Assembly (NCBI RefSeq): GCF_900182695.1
Contig: NZ_FXTK01000014.1
Location: 1-64,000, forward strand
Direction of reading: 5' to 3'
DNA from: Paracoccus laeviglucosivorans
GTDB lineage: Bacteria > Pseudomonadota > Alphaproteobacteria > Rhodobacterales > Rhodobacteraceae
DNA: 64,000 bases
The notes under the pieces were generated by a model, which was not told the DNA's origin, did not search any database, and saw only the letters and a program-made list of their open reading frames with translations. Numbering within the stretch: position 1 is the first letter of the stretch; each line of letters begins with the position of its first letter. Shown here in pieces: positions 35,236 to 44,023 of the stretch. The position numbers and the translations under genes were made by a program.

Positions 35236-35790
35236 ATGTCATCGCCCCGCTTTGCAGCATTCGCCGGCTCATGGAGCCGCCCCTCCAAGACCCGCCTTCT
35301 GGTCGAAGATATCTCCGCCCGCGCCGTCGCTCAGTTCGGCGGATCGGCCCATGTCTTTGATGTAGCCGATCTGGGCGAGGATTTCGGAACGCTGCGCAAC
35401 GTCGCAAACGGTCCGCATCAGCCCCATCTGGATGCGTTTCTGCAAGCCGACGCGCTGATCGTGGCAAGCCCGGTCTACAAGGGCAGCTATACGGGGCTGT
35501 TCAAACATTTCATCGACCTGATCGACCCTGCGCATCTGGCCGGAAAGCCAGTCCTGCTGGCGGCCAGCGGTGGCGGCGACCGTCATGCGCTGGTGATCGA
35601 GCACCAGCTTCGCCCGGTTTTCGGCTTTTTCGAGGCGCATACGCTGGCGACCGGCGTCTATGTCTCGTCGCGCGATTTCGATGATAATGGCCTGCTGCCC
35701 GGCCCGGTTGCTGAGCGTGCTGACCGCGCAGTCGCGCAATTCGGTGCCCATCTTGCGCCGCGCATCCAGCCATTGCGCGCTGCGGGCTAA
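35236..35790 (+). CDS. NAD(P)H-dependent FMN reductase (MsuE/SsuE-like)
   Basis: This 184-residue flavodoxin-fold reductase (NADPH-dependent FMN reductase family) has AAFAGSWSRPSKTRLLVEDI at the start and LIVASPVYKGSYTGLFKHFIDLIDP, the typical flavin-binding loop of MsuE and SsuE. It should provide FMNH2 for the SsuD-type monooxygenase at 28.5-29.6 kb. SsuE genes are commonly in or next to ssu operons. Here the gene is separated but in the same region. AGGA lies upstream of the ATG. Confidence 0.85.
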   Translation: MSSPRFAAFAGSWSRPSKTRLLVEDISARAVAQFGGSAHVFDVADLGEDFGTLRNVANGPHQPHLDAFLQADALIVASPVYKGSYTGLFKHFIDLIDPAHLAGKPVLLAASGGGDRHALVIEHQLRPVFGFFEAHTLATGVYVSSRDFDDNGLLPGPVAERADRAVAQFGAHLAPRIQPLRAAG

Positions 35791-35830
35791 TCAAAAGGCG
35801 GGGGATGCTGTGCATACCCCCGTCGAAAGG

Positions 35831-35859
35831 AACCGGCCGGGTCATGGACCCGGCCGGTT
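35831..35859. terminator. Bidirectional terminator between convergent units
   Basis: AACCGGCCGGGT (35831-35842) pairs perfectly with ACCCGGCCGGTT (35848-35859) around a five-base loop, between the rightward FMN reductase gene and the leftward tctA-type gene. T-rich DNA (TTGTTCTC) follows on the right. Confidence 0.85.
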
Positions 35860-35863
35860 GTTC

Positions 35864-37372
35864 TCAGGCTTCCTCTTCCTGGAACGCCTCTTCGCGTTTC
35901 TTGCGGAAGCTGGGCAGGATCATCAGCGCCAGTAGCACCACGGTCGCAATCAGCATGGTCAGGCTGATCGGGCGCTCGATAAACACGCTGGCATCACCTT
36001 GCGAGATCAGCAGCGCGCGGCGCAGGTTCGCTTCCAGCAGCGGACCAAGCACGAAGCCAAGCAGCAGCGGGCCGGGTTCGCATTTCGCCTTGCGGAAGAT
36101 GTAACCCAGCAGACCAAATCCAGCGGCCAGAAGGACGTCGAAGATGCGGTTGTTGATCGAGTAGATCCCCACGCAGCAAAACAGCAGGATCGCCGGGTAA
36201 AGCAGGCGATACGGCACGGTCAGCAGTCTGACCCACAGACCGATCAGCGGCAGGTTGATGACGACCAGCAGCAGGTTGCCGATCCACATCGATGCGACCA
36301 GACCCCAGAAGATCTCCGGCTGGTTCGTCAGCACGGTGGGGCCGGGGGTGATGCCGTGGATCATGAATGCCGAAAGCATCATCGCCATCATGTTGTTGGA
36401 CGGAATGCCAAGTGTCAGCAGCGGGATGAACGAAGATTGCGCAGCGGCGTTGTTGGCGGCTTCGGGCGCGGCCACGCCCTCGACGGCACCGTGACCAAAA
36501 GCGCGCGGATTTTTCGATACCTTCTTTTCAAGCGAGTATGAGCTGAACGAGGCCAGCGTTGCCCCACCGCCGGGCAGGATGCCCAGAAAGGTGCCGATGC
36601 CGGTGCCGCGCAAAACCGCGGGCCAGGCGCGGCGGAAATCCTCGCGCGTTGGCCACAGCCGGGTCAGCGGCGCGACCTTGACGCCTTCGGAACCCGAACG
36701 CTCAAGATTGGTGATGATCTCGGTGAAACCGAACAGGCCGATGGCGATCACCGTGAACTCGATCCCGTCGAACAGGTCGATGGAACCAAAGGTCAGACGC
36801 TCGGCACCCGTGGCCTGATCCGTGCCGACCATGCCAAACAGCAAGCCGATCAGGATCATGCCGATGGCCTTCAGAACCGGTCCGCTGGCAAGGATCGTCG
36901 CGGCCAGCAGGCCGAACAGCATGAGCGAGACATATTCCGCAGGTCCGAAATCCAAAGCAAAGCTGGAAAGCATCGGTCCCGCGATGGCGATGCCGAACGT
37001 GGCAACGGTGCCCGCAAAGAACGAACCCAAAGCCGCAACGGCCAAAGCTGCGCCCGCCCGGCCCTGCTGGGCCATCTGGTATCCGTCCAATGTCGTGACG
37101 ACCGCCGACGCCTCGCCTGGCAGGTTGACAAGGATCGCGGTTGTCGAGCCGCCATACTGCGCGCCGTAATAGATGCCGGCCAACATGATGATACCGGCCA
37201 GAGGCGGCAGAAAGAACGTGATCGGCAACAGCACGGCGATGGTCGCGGTCGGACCGATGCCGGGAAGCACGCCGATCAGCGTGCCCAGCAATGCGCCGAT
37301 CAGACAAAAGCCAAGGTTCGCAGGCGTCATCGCCTCGCTGAACCCAAGCATGAGAAGGTCGAAGGTGTTCAT
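35864..37372 (-). CDS. tctA: Tripartite tricarboxylate transporter, large membrane subunit (TctA)
   Basis: This 502-residue membrane protein has 11 or 12 helices and the TctA hallmarks: TPANLGFCLIGALLGTLIGVLPGIGPTATIAVLLP and YGGSTTAILVNLPGEASAVVT near the start, and GTFLGILPGGGATLASFSSYSLEKK in the middle, the inverted repeat of the fold. It forms the channel of a binding-protein-dependent secondary transporter for carboxylates. I start at ATG 37372, since homology begins there. It follows the small subunit and the binding protein in one leftward operon. Confidence 0.92.
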   Translation of the reverse strand: MNTFDLLMLGFSEAMTPANLGFCLIGALLGTLIGVLPGIGPTATIAVLLPITFFLPPLAGIIMLAGIYYGAQYGGSTTAILVNLPGEASAVVTTLDGYQMAQQGRAGAALAVAALGSFFAGTVATFGIAIAGPMLSSFALDFGPAEYVSLMLFGLLAATILASGPVLKAIGMILIGLLFGMVGTDQATGAERLTFGSIDLFDGIEFTVIAIGLFGFTEIITNLERSGSEGVKVAPLTRLWPTREDFRRAWPAVLRGTGIGTFLGILPGGGATLASFSSYSLEKKVSKNPRAFGHGAVEGVAAPEAANNAAAQSSFIPLLTLGIPSNNMMAMMLSAFMIHGITPGPTVLTNQPEIFWGLVASMWIGNLLLVVINLPLIGLWVRLLTVPYRLLYPAILLFCCVGIYSINNRIFDVLLAAGFGLLGYIFRKAKCEPGPLLLGFVLGPLLEANLRRALLISQGDASVFIERPISLTMLIATVVLLALMILPSFRKKREEAFQEEEA

Positions 37373-37391
37373 GAGATTACCTCGGTGCGGC

Positions 37392-37853
37392 TCAGAAGGG
37401 CCACAGATCGATCTGGACGCCCAGACCCTTGACAAAGACCAGCGCGCCAAACGCGGTCAGGCCCGCGGCAAGCAGCAGGGTTGTGCGCAGACGGCTTCCG
37501 GGATCGGCCAGCGTTCCCGCCACGACCAGCCAGAACGAAGCAAGGACGAACCCCGCATGTTCAGCAAGATACGCAAAGCCTATGACGGACAGCGTGATGA
37601 TCAGCAGCGGGCGAAGCTTCAGCCCCTCGATGGGTTGGCTTGCGCTGCGGGTGGCCTTCAGACCGATTGCCGCGCCCAGCACGATCAATATGATCGAGAC
37701 GGCGCGGGGCAAATAGCCCGCACCCATTTGCGACAATGTTCCGCCGTCCAGATTTCGGGACAGCCATAGGCCAAGCGCCCCGAAACCGATGAATATTGCT
37801 GCGGTCAGGAGATCGGGAAGATCCCCTTTTTTCGATGCGCCTGGCCCCGACAT
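37392..37853 (-). CDS. tctB: Tripartite tricarboxylate transporter, small membrane subunit (TctB)
   Basis: This 153-residue protein has four hydrophobic helices and the TctB pattern (AAIFIGFGALGLWLSRNL, MGAGYLPRAVSIILIVLGAAIGL). It partners TctA. The ATG at 37853 overlaps the tctC stop codon, and a GTG one codon earlier is also possible. AAGGAAGG lies upstream. Length is normal for TctB. Confidence 0.9.
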   Translation of the reverse strand: MSGPGASKKGDLPDLLTAAIFIGFGALGLWLSRNLDGGTLSQMGAGYLPRAVSIILIVLGAAIGLKATRSASQPIEGLKLRPLLIITLSVIGFAYLAEHAGFVLASFWLVVAGTLADPGSRLRTTLLLAAGLTAFGALVFVKGLGVQIDLWPF

Positions 37854-38809
37854 CACTGACCTTCCTTCATCAGCGCGAAGATGCTGCGATAGCGCTCAAG
37901 CCGTGCGGGCATCGCTGCCTGCCAGTCGGCACCCGACTGGAACGACAGTGGCACGGATTGCTTGGCCGCCTGCGCCTGGAATTCCGGATTGGCCAGCGCC
38001 TTGTCTACGGCATCGGCCAGACGTGCGCGGATTTCCTCGGGAACTTCGCAACGGGCAGCAAGACCGCGCTCGGACGAGATGATGACATCATAGCCCTGCT
38101 CTTTGGCGGTTGGCAGATCTTTCGCTAGGATCGAGCGCTCCTCAGAGAACTGCCCGATTGCCCGCATCGAATTATGATCTGCAGTCGCATATTCGCCAGC
38201 ATTCAGGCCGATTGCCGAAATATGGCCGCCCAGCAACGCGGTCTTGGCGTCGTTCGAGCCGGTGAACGGCACGGCAGTCAGATCGACGCCTGCCGAACGC
38301 TCAAGCTGCAGCATGGCCAGATGTTCGTCGGTGCCGACGCCGGTGGTGCCGATGGATACCGCACCCGGATGTTCCTTGGCATAGGCCACAAGATCGGTAA
38401 GCGATTTGAATTCCGAGTTGGCAGGAACGACGAACAGGCCCGGATCTTCGACGATGCGTGCAATCGGGCAGATTTCCGACGGTTCGAACCGCAGCTTGCG
38501 TTCGATCTGCATGGTCAGAAAGCCGGGCGTGTTCAGCGACGACACGGTATAGCCGTCGGGACGTGCCTGCGCCAGCGCGGTATAGGTGATTTCGCCTGCT
38601 GCGCCGGGACGGTTCAGGACGGGAAACTGCGCGTCAAGCTCCGCCTCAAGATAGGGGGCAAGGGTGCGCAGCATGACGTCCGTGCCGCCGCCGGGTGCGA
38701 AGGCCACGATCAGCTCGATCGGGCGATCGGTCGGCCAATCGGCGTGGGCCATGCCCGCTGCCGATGCCGTCAAGGCCGCTGCAAGCGACAAAGTCTTCAG
38801 GTGTTTCAT
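37853..38809 (-). CDS. tctC: Tripartite tricarboxylate transporter binding protein (TctC/Bug)
   Basis: This 318-residue periplasmic protein has a signal peptide ending MAHA-DWPTDRP and a Bug-type fold: IELIVAFAPGGGTDVMLRTLAPYLE, FPVLNRPGAAGEITYTALAQARPDGYT and DLPTAKEQGYD are strong family signatures. It should bind a di- or tricarboxylate and deliver it to TctAB. With RraA-like aldolase and 2-hydroxyacid dehydrogenase genes upstream in the same operon, a branched hydroxy-carboxylate is a likely ligand. GGGAGGAAGAC precedes the ATG. Confidence 0.92.
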   Translation of the reverse strand: MKHLKTLSLAAALTASAAGMAHADWPTDRPIELIVAFAPGGGTDVMLRTLAPYLEAELDAQFPVLNRPGAAGEITYTALAQARPDGYTVSSLNTPGFLTMQIERKLRFEPSEICPIARIVEDPGLFVVPANSEFKSLTDLVAYAKEHPGAVSIGTTGVGTDEHLAMLQLERSAGVDLTAVPFTGSNDAKTALLGGHISAIGLNAGEYATADHNSMRAIGQFSEERSILAKDLPTAKEQGYDVIISSERGLAARCEVPEEIRARLADAVDKALANPEFQAQAAKQSVPLSFQSGADWQAAMPARLERYRSIFALMKEGQ

Positions 38810-38858
38810 GTCTTCCTCCCAGTCCGGTCAGGGCCTCCCGCCGTGACCGTGTTTCATT

Positions 38859-39536
38859 TCAGGCCGGGTATTCGCAGCCCATCCGCTTCAGTGCCGCATC
38901 CACCCACGAGCGGTCGTTCGTGCCCGCTTCGATCGCAGCCATCTGCTTTTGCTCGGATTCCTGCTTGGCGACAGTTCTGGAATAGATTTCTTCCGCATGT
39001 GCGAAAGGAACTGCCAGCACGCCGTCGCTGTCGCCCATGATCAGATCACCCGGCTCGATCACCATTCCGTCGATGGCGATGGGGACGTTGATTTCGCCGG
39101 GGCCGTCTTTGTAAGGGCCGCGATGCGTGATACCTGCAGCCCAGACCGGCATGTTGGTTGCGACAAATGCATCCGCGTCGCGGATCGCGCCGTTCAGCAC
39201 GAAGCCCGCCACACCGCGCTTGAGCGCATAGGCCAGCATCAGTTCGCCCATCAACGAGTTGGTCAGATCACCGCCGGCATCGCAAACGATGACGTCGCCG
39301 GGTTGCGCAAGATCGATGGCCTTGTGCAGCATCAGGTTGTCGCCGGGGCGGGATTTCACAGTCAGAGCGGGGCCGGCCATCACGCCCGAGCGGTGCATTT
39401 TCTGCAAACGCGGGCCTGCGGCGGTGACGCGATACATGCTGTCGCTGACATTGGCGACAGGCAGTTCCTTGAAACGGGCGACTGTGTCGGACGAGACAGC
39501 GCGTTCGCGCGAAAGGATACGGAATCCGATTGCCAT
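38859..39536 (-). CDS. RraA-like / 4-hydroxy-4-methyl-2-oxoglutarate aldolase family protein (copy 1)
   Basis: This 225-residue protein belongs to the RraA/HMG-aldolase family. The catalytic arginine-aspartate pair is in NGAIRDADAF, preceded by the metal/substrate part GDLTNSLMGELMLAYALKRG. These class II aldolases cleave 4-hydroxy-4-methyl-2-oxoglutarate or 4-carboxy-4-hydroxy-2-oxoadipate to pyruvate plus pyruvate or oxaloacetate, while RraA proper inhibits RNase E. The operon context favours an enzyme. It is strongly similar to the protein encoded at 44918-45607, so the window holds two paralogues. It lies between the TTT genes and a dehydrogenase gene. Confidence 0.85.
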   Translation of the reverse strand: MAIGFRILSRERAVSSDTVARFKELPVANVSDSMYRVTAAGPRLQKMHRSGVMAGPALTVKSRPGDNLMLHKAIDLAQPGDVIVCDAGGDLTNSLMGELMLAYALKRGVAGFVLNGAIRDADAFVATNMPVWAAGITHRGPYKDGPGEINVPIAIDGMVIEPGDLIMGDSDGVLAVPFAHAEEIYSRTVAKQESEQKQMAAIEAGTNDRSWVDAALKRMGCEYPA

Positions 39537-39548
39537 AATTCGGTCTCT

Positions 39549-40535
39549 TTATGCAGGAATGTTCAATTGGTTGCGGTTCACGATCCGCACGGCGGGCAGG
39601 GACTTGCCCGCAAGAAAGTCGACGATACCTTGGGCCGCATCGATCCCGACGCGCGTGCCGGCTGCCGTGGTCACACCGGCGATATGCGGGGTCAACACCA
39701 GCCGGGGATTTTGCCAGAACGGATGTTCGGCGGGCGGCGGTTCTTGCGCGAATGTATCCAGACCGGCACCGGCAAGGTGGCCGCTTTCAAGTGCTGCCTG
39801 CAGCGCGGCTTCGTCGATCAGGCCACCGCGTGCGGTGTTGATGATGATCCCGCCCGGTTTCATCGCAGCCAGCCGCTCCGCATTGACCAGATTGCTGGTC
39901 TCGGGCGTCAGCGGCGAATGCAGGCTGATGATGTCGCATGTCGCAAAAAGCTCATCAAGGCTTTGCACCCGCTCGACACCTTCCTGATCGAAAACGTCAT
40001 CGGCACTAAAGGGATCATAGGCCCGGACGCGGATGTCGAAAGCCTTTGCAAAGCGCGCCATCTGCCGCGCGATAGCGCCGAATGCCACAAGACCTATGGT
40101 CGAGCCGGCAAGCTCCCGGCCCTGAAAGCCGGATTTTTCCCAACGGCCTTCGCGGACGCTTTTGTCGAGAGGCCCGATTTTCTTGGCGACGGCGAGCAAA
40201 AGCGCGATGGCATGTTCGGCCACCGATACGGCATTTGCGCCTGCCGCATTGAGCACGAAGATGCCCCGTGCGCTGGCGGCATTCACGTCGATATTGTCAA
40301 CGCCCGCGCCGTGTTTCGAGATCACGCGAACCTCGGGGGCTGCGTCGAAAAAGCTGTCGTCGATGCGGCCCATGCGGACAAGGACGCCGACCGGTTTGGT
40401 TTTTTGTGCGATTTCGTTAAGCCCGTCGCCCTCGGTATAGGGCGGAAGATAGACTGGCAGGTATCCTGCATCCACCAGCACAGCTTCGGCTTCGGGTGCC
40501 AAGTTTGGCCCCGTGATCAAGATATTCTTCGACAT
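39549..40535 (-). CDS. NAD-dependent D-2-hydroxyacid dehydrogenase
   Basis: This 328-residue protein has the D-2-hydroxyacid dehydrogenase fold. The Rossmann motif is GSTIGLVAFGAIARQMARFAKAFD, with Ala where the second Gly is common. The catalytic Arg is in INTARGGLIDEAALQAAL, the Glu in DTFAQEPPP and the His in LVLTPHIAGVT. An earlier TTG (40553) is possible, but the ATG at 40535 begins the conserved strand. It starts the leftward operon of aldolase and tctCBA and is divergent from a LysR gene, which probably controls it. Confidence 0.86.
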   Translation of the reverse strand: MSKNILITGPNLAPEAEAVLVDAGYLPVYLPPYTEGDGLNEIAQKTKPVGVLVRMGRIDDSFFDAAPEVRVISKHGAGVDNIDVNAASARGIFVLNAAGANAVSVAEHAIALLLAVAKKIGPLDKSVREGRWEKSGFQGRELAGSTIGLVAFGAIARQMARFAKAFDIRVRAYDPFSADDVFDQEGVERVQSLDELFATCDIISLHSPLTPETSNLVNAERLAAMKPGGIIINTARGGLIDEAALQAALESGHLAGAGLDTFAQEPPPAEHPFWQNPRLVLTPHIAGVTTAAGTRVGIDAAQGIVDFLAGKSLPAVRIVNRNQLNIPA

Positions 40536-40583
40536 GCTCCCCCACTCTGACAATGTCAGATCTGATCTGGAGTCATCAACGAT

Positions 40584-40629
40584 TGCTTAATTAATTTACA
40601 GCGCATAATTCTTATCGTTAAATTAAGCA
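40584..40629. promoter_or_regulatory. Inverted repeat in the divergent dehydrogenase-LysR promoter region
   Basis: TGCTTAATT (40584-40592) and AATTAAGCA (40621-40629) are perfect arms 28 bases apart in an AT-rich divergent intergenic region. A second small repeat, CTGACAATGTCAG, lies near 40548-40560. Both are candidates for the LysR protein's binding sites. Confidence 0.5.
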
Positions 40630-40640
40630 GAACTGAATCT

Positions 40641-41546
40641 ATGGATATACGCCAACTTCGATCCCTGCTCGCCATCGTTGAAACGGGCAGTTTTGCGCGA
40701 GCTGCAGAAAAGGTTGGCATAACCGCATCTGCGGTAAGCCAGCAAATACAAGCCCTTGAAATCGAAGTCGGAGCCAGCCTGTTCAATCGCGAAACCCGAC
40801 CCCCAATCCTGACCGCCGCAGGTGCGCAGATGGTCGAGGCCGCGACCGAGTTGATCCGCACGACTGAAAACGTGATTGATGCCATATCGGGGCGCCGTAT
40901 CACGGGGACATTTGCCATCGGATCGGTGCGCACCAGCGCCATCGGGCTATTGCCACGCGCAATATCCCGGCTGATTTCGAATCATTCCGGCCTGAAAATA
41001 CGGCTTCGCGTCGGCCTGTCCGAAACGTTGATGCAGGATGTCGCAAGCGGGCATCTGGATACGGCGATGATAGCTGAAAACGGCGTCTCAAGCCCGGATG
41101 TCGTCTGGACGCCCTTCATTCGCGAGCCATTGTGCCTTGTCGCGCCTTTGGGCACGCCGCCCGCGCCGCTGCAGCAGATGCTGGCCACGCATCCCTATGT
41201 CCGGTTCAAGGCGAATGTGCCGCTGGCCAAGGTGATCGACCGCGAACTAAGCAGAATGAATCCCGTCCTGAACGAAATCGCTGAGATGGATAATGTCGCG
41301 GCGGTGATCGCTTGCGTGGCAAATGGGCTTGGCATTTCGATCGTGCCGCAGGTCGCGACCCAGAACGTGTCACCGCAACTGGTCACGATCCCTTTTGGCG
41401 ACACGCCGGTTTACCGTCAGATCGGTCTTCTCAGACGCCATACCAGCCCGCGCCACCAGCTGATCGACGAATTGCATGAACATCTGGCAGCAGTCAGCGG
41501 GGAATACGGCGTCGGCTTGGACACGACGGGCCGCAGCAAGGCATAG
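40641..41546 (+). CDS. LysR-family regulator of the tctCBA/aldolase operon
   Basis: This 301-residue LysR protein starts with MDIRQLRSLLAIVETGSFARAAEKVGITASAVSQQIQALE, a winged helix-turn-helix, and carries a LysR substrate-binding domain. It is divergent from the dehydrogenase-aldolase-tctCBA operon and so its likely regulator. Its sequence is unusually close to the LysR encoded at 46919-47809 (shared patterns such as SVRTSA, LPRA and FIREP versus FRREP), pointing to duplication with the two cassettes. Confidence 0.9.
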   Translation: MDIRQLRSLLAIVETGSFARAAEKVGITASAVSQQIQALEIEVGASLFNRETRPPILTAAGAQMVEAATELIRTTENVIDAISGRRITGTFAIGSVRTSAIGLLPRAISRLISNHSGLKIRLRVGLSETLMQDVASGHLDTAMIAENGVSSPDVVWTPFIREPLCLVAPLGTPPAPLQQMLATHPYVRFKANVPLAKVIDRELSRMNPVLNEIAEMDNVAAVIACVANGLGISIVPQVATQNVSPQLVTIPFGDTPVYRQIGLLRRHTSPRHQLIDELHEHLAAVSGEYGVGLDTTGRSKA

Positions 41547-41547
41547 G

Positions 41548-42441
41548 TCATGCGCTGGCCACATTTGCCAGTTCGCGTTCCAGCAGCGCGATGAAGAAAC
41601 GCAGGCTGGGTGCCAGAAACCCGCGTGCCCGGTGGCTGACCTCGAAGTTGCGCTGCAGCGTGGTTTGCTGGTTGGGGATTTCGACCAGTTCGCCGCTGAT
41701 CAGGTTGCGCCGCGACATGAAGCTAAGCATGTCGGTCTGTGCCATGATGGGTGGGGCAGATACCAGCGGCGCGGCTGTCACGGCGGCGAATGGCGGCGGC
41801 AGGCCGGCCTTTCGGAATACTTCATCCAGCCAGCGCCGGGTCGAGACTGTGGGCATCGGCAGAACCCAAGCCTGCTCTGCCAGATCCTGCAAGGTGACAT
41901 TCTGCCCGACCAGCGGATGGCCCCTGTGGGCGACGACGACCACCGCGTCCGACAACAACACGCGGGACACCAAAGCCTCGTCTGCCGGGGTCGCGCGTTC
42001 GGGGCTGATGGTCATGTCGATGACCCCGGCGCGCAGGTCGTCGCGAAGCGCGTCGTCCATGGCGACGCGCACCGTCAGTTGCAGCGCCGGGGCCGTTTCG
42101 CGCACACGCTTGCAAATCTTTGGCAGCACATAGTTCGCGATTGAGGCCGAGCAGCCGATCCGCACCATCCCCGTCAGGCCACTGCGCAGTTCCGAAACCT
42201 CTTTTCGGATATCCGACAGGTCCTGATCGAGCAGCAGAAAGCGGTCGCGCAGCACCTGTCCTGCTTCGGTCAGGGCGATGCCGCGCCCAGAGCGGTTCAG
42301 CAGCTTCACGCCGAAATCGTCTTCCAGCCGCGCAACGCATTTCGTCAGTGCGGGCTGGGTGACGCCAAGGTCATCTGCCGCGCGGCTCAGGTGGCAAAGC
42401 TCGGCTATTTTCAGGAAATAGCGGATGTCGCGGATGTCCAT
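41548..42441 (-). CDS. LysR-family regulator, divergent from the CitMHS carrier
   Basis: This 297-residue LysR protein has the N-terminal winged helix-turn-helix MDIRDIRYFLKIAELCHLSRAADDLGVTQPALTKCVARLE and belongs to a different subfamily from its neighbour. It is convergent with the preceding LysR gene, with only one base between the two stop codons. Being divergent from the CitMHS carrier gene, it is the probable activator of the carrier/dehydrogenase/aldolase operon. Confidence 0.9.
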   Translation of the reverse strand: MDIRDIRYFLKIAELCHLSRAADDLGVTQPALTKCVARLEDDFGVKLLNRSGRGIALTEAGQVLRDRFLLLDQDLSDIRKEVSELRSGLTGMVRIGCSASIANYVLPKICKRVRETAPALQLTVRVAMDDALRDDLRAGVIDMTISPERATPADEALVSRVLLSDAVVVVAHRGHPLVGQNVTLQDLAEQAWVLPMPTVSTRRWLDEVFRKAGLPPPFAAVTAAPLVSAPPIMAQTDMLSFMSRRNLISGELVEIPNQQTTLQRNFEVSHRARGFLAPSLRFFIALLERELANVASA

Positions 42442-42444
42442 ATT

Positions 42445-42459
42445 ATTCCTGTTAGGAAT
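42445..42459. promoter_or_regulatory. LysR-type operator candidate
   Basis: ATTCCT (42445-42450) and AGGAAT (42454-42459) are perfect six-base arms around GTT, just upstream of the leftward LysR gene and in the CitMHS promoter region. Size and symmetry fit a T-N11-A LysR box. Confidence 0.5.
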
Positions 42460-42628
42460 TAAAGCATGAAAATTTCAAATTAGACATGCCTAACATGCTC
42501 GGTCAATAACCCCTCCGTGCCGCAGCTTCCCCACCACACATGAACTTGCGGCATATTGGAGCGAACTGCGCCGGACCCGTGCCGCCCTGAGCTGGCCACC
42601 GGCGCAGCTTGGGGGTTGGAGGAGTCCT

Positions 42629-43987
42629 ATGATCGCAATCTACGGCTATCTGATGATAGCCTCGTTTCTGTATTTGGTGATCAGAAAGCATATGTCCGTC
42701 TTTGCGGGCATGATTCTGGTCTCGGTCGTGTTTGGTCTGGCTGCGGCGCTGACCATGGGCAACAGCATTGATGACCTGTTCAACTGGTTCCGTTCGGGCC
42801 TGTTCTACAGCGTGAACGATGCGGGCAAGGTCAGCCTTGGCACGATCAATCCGGCCATCATGATCCTGTTTGCGGTGATGTATTTCACCCTGATGATGAA
42901 TGTCGGCCTGTTCGATCCGCTTTGCACATTCCTGATCCGCAAGGCCAAGGGCGATCCGCTGAAAATCCTGATGGTCACCGTGTTGACCACGACCGTCGTG
43001 ACGCTGGACGGCGACGGGACGACGACGATCCTGATCATCACCTCGGCTTTCGTGCCGCTTTACAAGCGCATGAACATGAAGCTGTCGAACCTGGCGATGA
43101 TGATTATTCTGCCGACGGGTCTGGGCAACTGCCTGCCCTGGGGTGGTCCGCTGGTGCGCGCGGCAAGCGTGCTGGATGTCGAAGTCAACGTCTTGTTCGT
43201 GCAGATCCTGCCGATCCTTGCCGTGTCGCTGATCTATGTGTTCGCGCTGGCCTATTGGATGGGTCTGAAAGAACGCAAACGTCTGGGTTATGACGCCAAG
43301 GCGGTCAACACCATTGATCACGCCCAGATCGAGGAAATGGTCAACGTCATTCTGGACAATGACAAGGAACTGAAGCGTCCGCGCCTGTTCCTGATCAACC
43401 TTGCGCTGACTGTCGTCACGCTGCTGGCGATCCTGCTGGGCTATATCAGCGGCGCGCTTGGCTTTACGCTGGCAACCGCAGCGGCTCTTGCCATCAACTA
43501 CAGCGCCGCCGATCAGCGCGAACGCATCACGGCCACGGGCGGAGAGGCGATTGCCGTCACCTCGATCATCCTTGCCGCAGGCTTCTTTCTTGGCGTTCTC
43601 AGCAATAGCGGCATGAACACCGCTATCGCGGATTCGCTGGCCTCGATCATCCCGGAATCCTTCGGCGGTCACATGGGTCTGGTCTTTGCCTTTGTCGGTG
43701 CCATCGCCTGCTATGCGCTGCCCATTGATGCCTATTACTTCGGGATACTGCCGGTTTTTGCGCCCATCGCGCAGCAATACGGCCTGACACCGACGGAAAT
43801 CGGCATGGCTTCGTTCATGGGTCAGGCAATCCGCTATGGCTCTCCCACCGTGGCATGGCTTTACCTGCTGATGGACCGCACCGAAATGTCCTTTGCCGAA
43901 TATCAAAAGCAGTTCTTCAAATACTCGCTGCCGATGTTTGCGATCTTCATCATCGTCGCGGTCGTGACTGGCGTTCTGCCGGTCTGA
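42629..43987 (+). CDS. CitMHS-family divalent metal-citrate carrier
   Basis: This 452-residue membrane protein has about 11-12 helices and belongs to the CitMHS family of proton-coupled carriers of metal-citrate complexes. Family features are VVTLDGDGTTTILIITSAFVPLY, GLGNCLPWGGP, and the C-terminal ALPIDAYYFGILPVFAPIAQ. It is the first gene of a rightward set with a DUF1932 dehydrogenase and an RraA-like aldolase, so the cargo is probably a citrate-like hydroxy-tricarboxylate that these enzymes break down. Confidence 0.88.
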   Translation: MIAIYGYLMIASFLYLVIRKHMSVFAGMILVSVVFGLAAALTMGNSIDDLFNWFRSGLFYSVNDAGKVSLGTINPAIMILFAVMYFTLMMNVGLFDPLCTFLIRKAKGDPLKILMVTVLTTTVVTLDGDGTTTILIITSAFVPLYKRMNMKLSNLAMMIILPTGLGNCLPWGGPLVRAASVLDVEVNVLFVQILPILAVSLIYVFALAYWMGLKERKRLGYDAKAVNTIDHAQIEEMVNVILDNDKELKRPRLFLINLALTVVTLLAILLGYISGALGFTLATAAALAINYSAADQRERITATGGEAIAVTSIILAAGFFLGVLSNSGMNTAIADSLASIIPESFGGHMGLVFAFVGAIACYALPIDAYYFGILPVFAPIAQQYGLTPTEIGMASFMGQAIRYGSPTVAWLYLLMDRTEMSFAEYQKQFFKYSLPMFAIFIIVAVVTGVLPV

Positions 43988-44023
43988 CATCCCTCACCAC
44001 CCCCGAAACTGGAAAGCAAGACT

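Noticed and set aside
42503..43990. 495-codon minus-strand frame opposite the CitMHS gene
   Set aside because: Its composition (Asp, His, Arg, Gln) is typical of antisense of a membrane protein gene and the CitMHS reading is clear.
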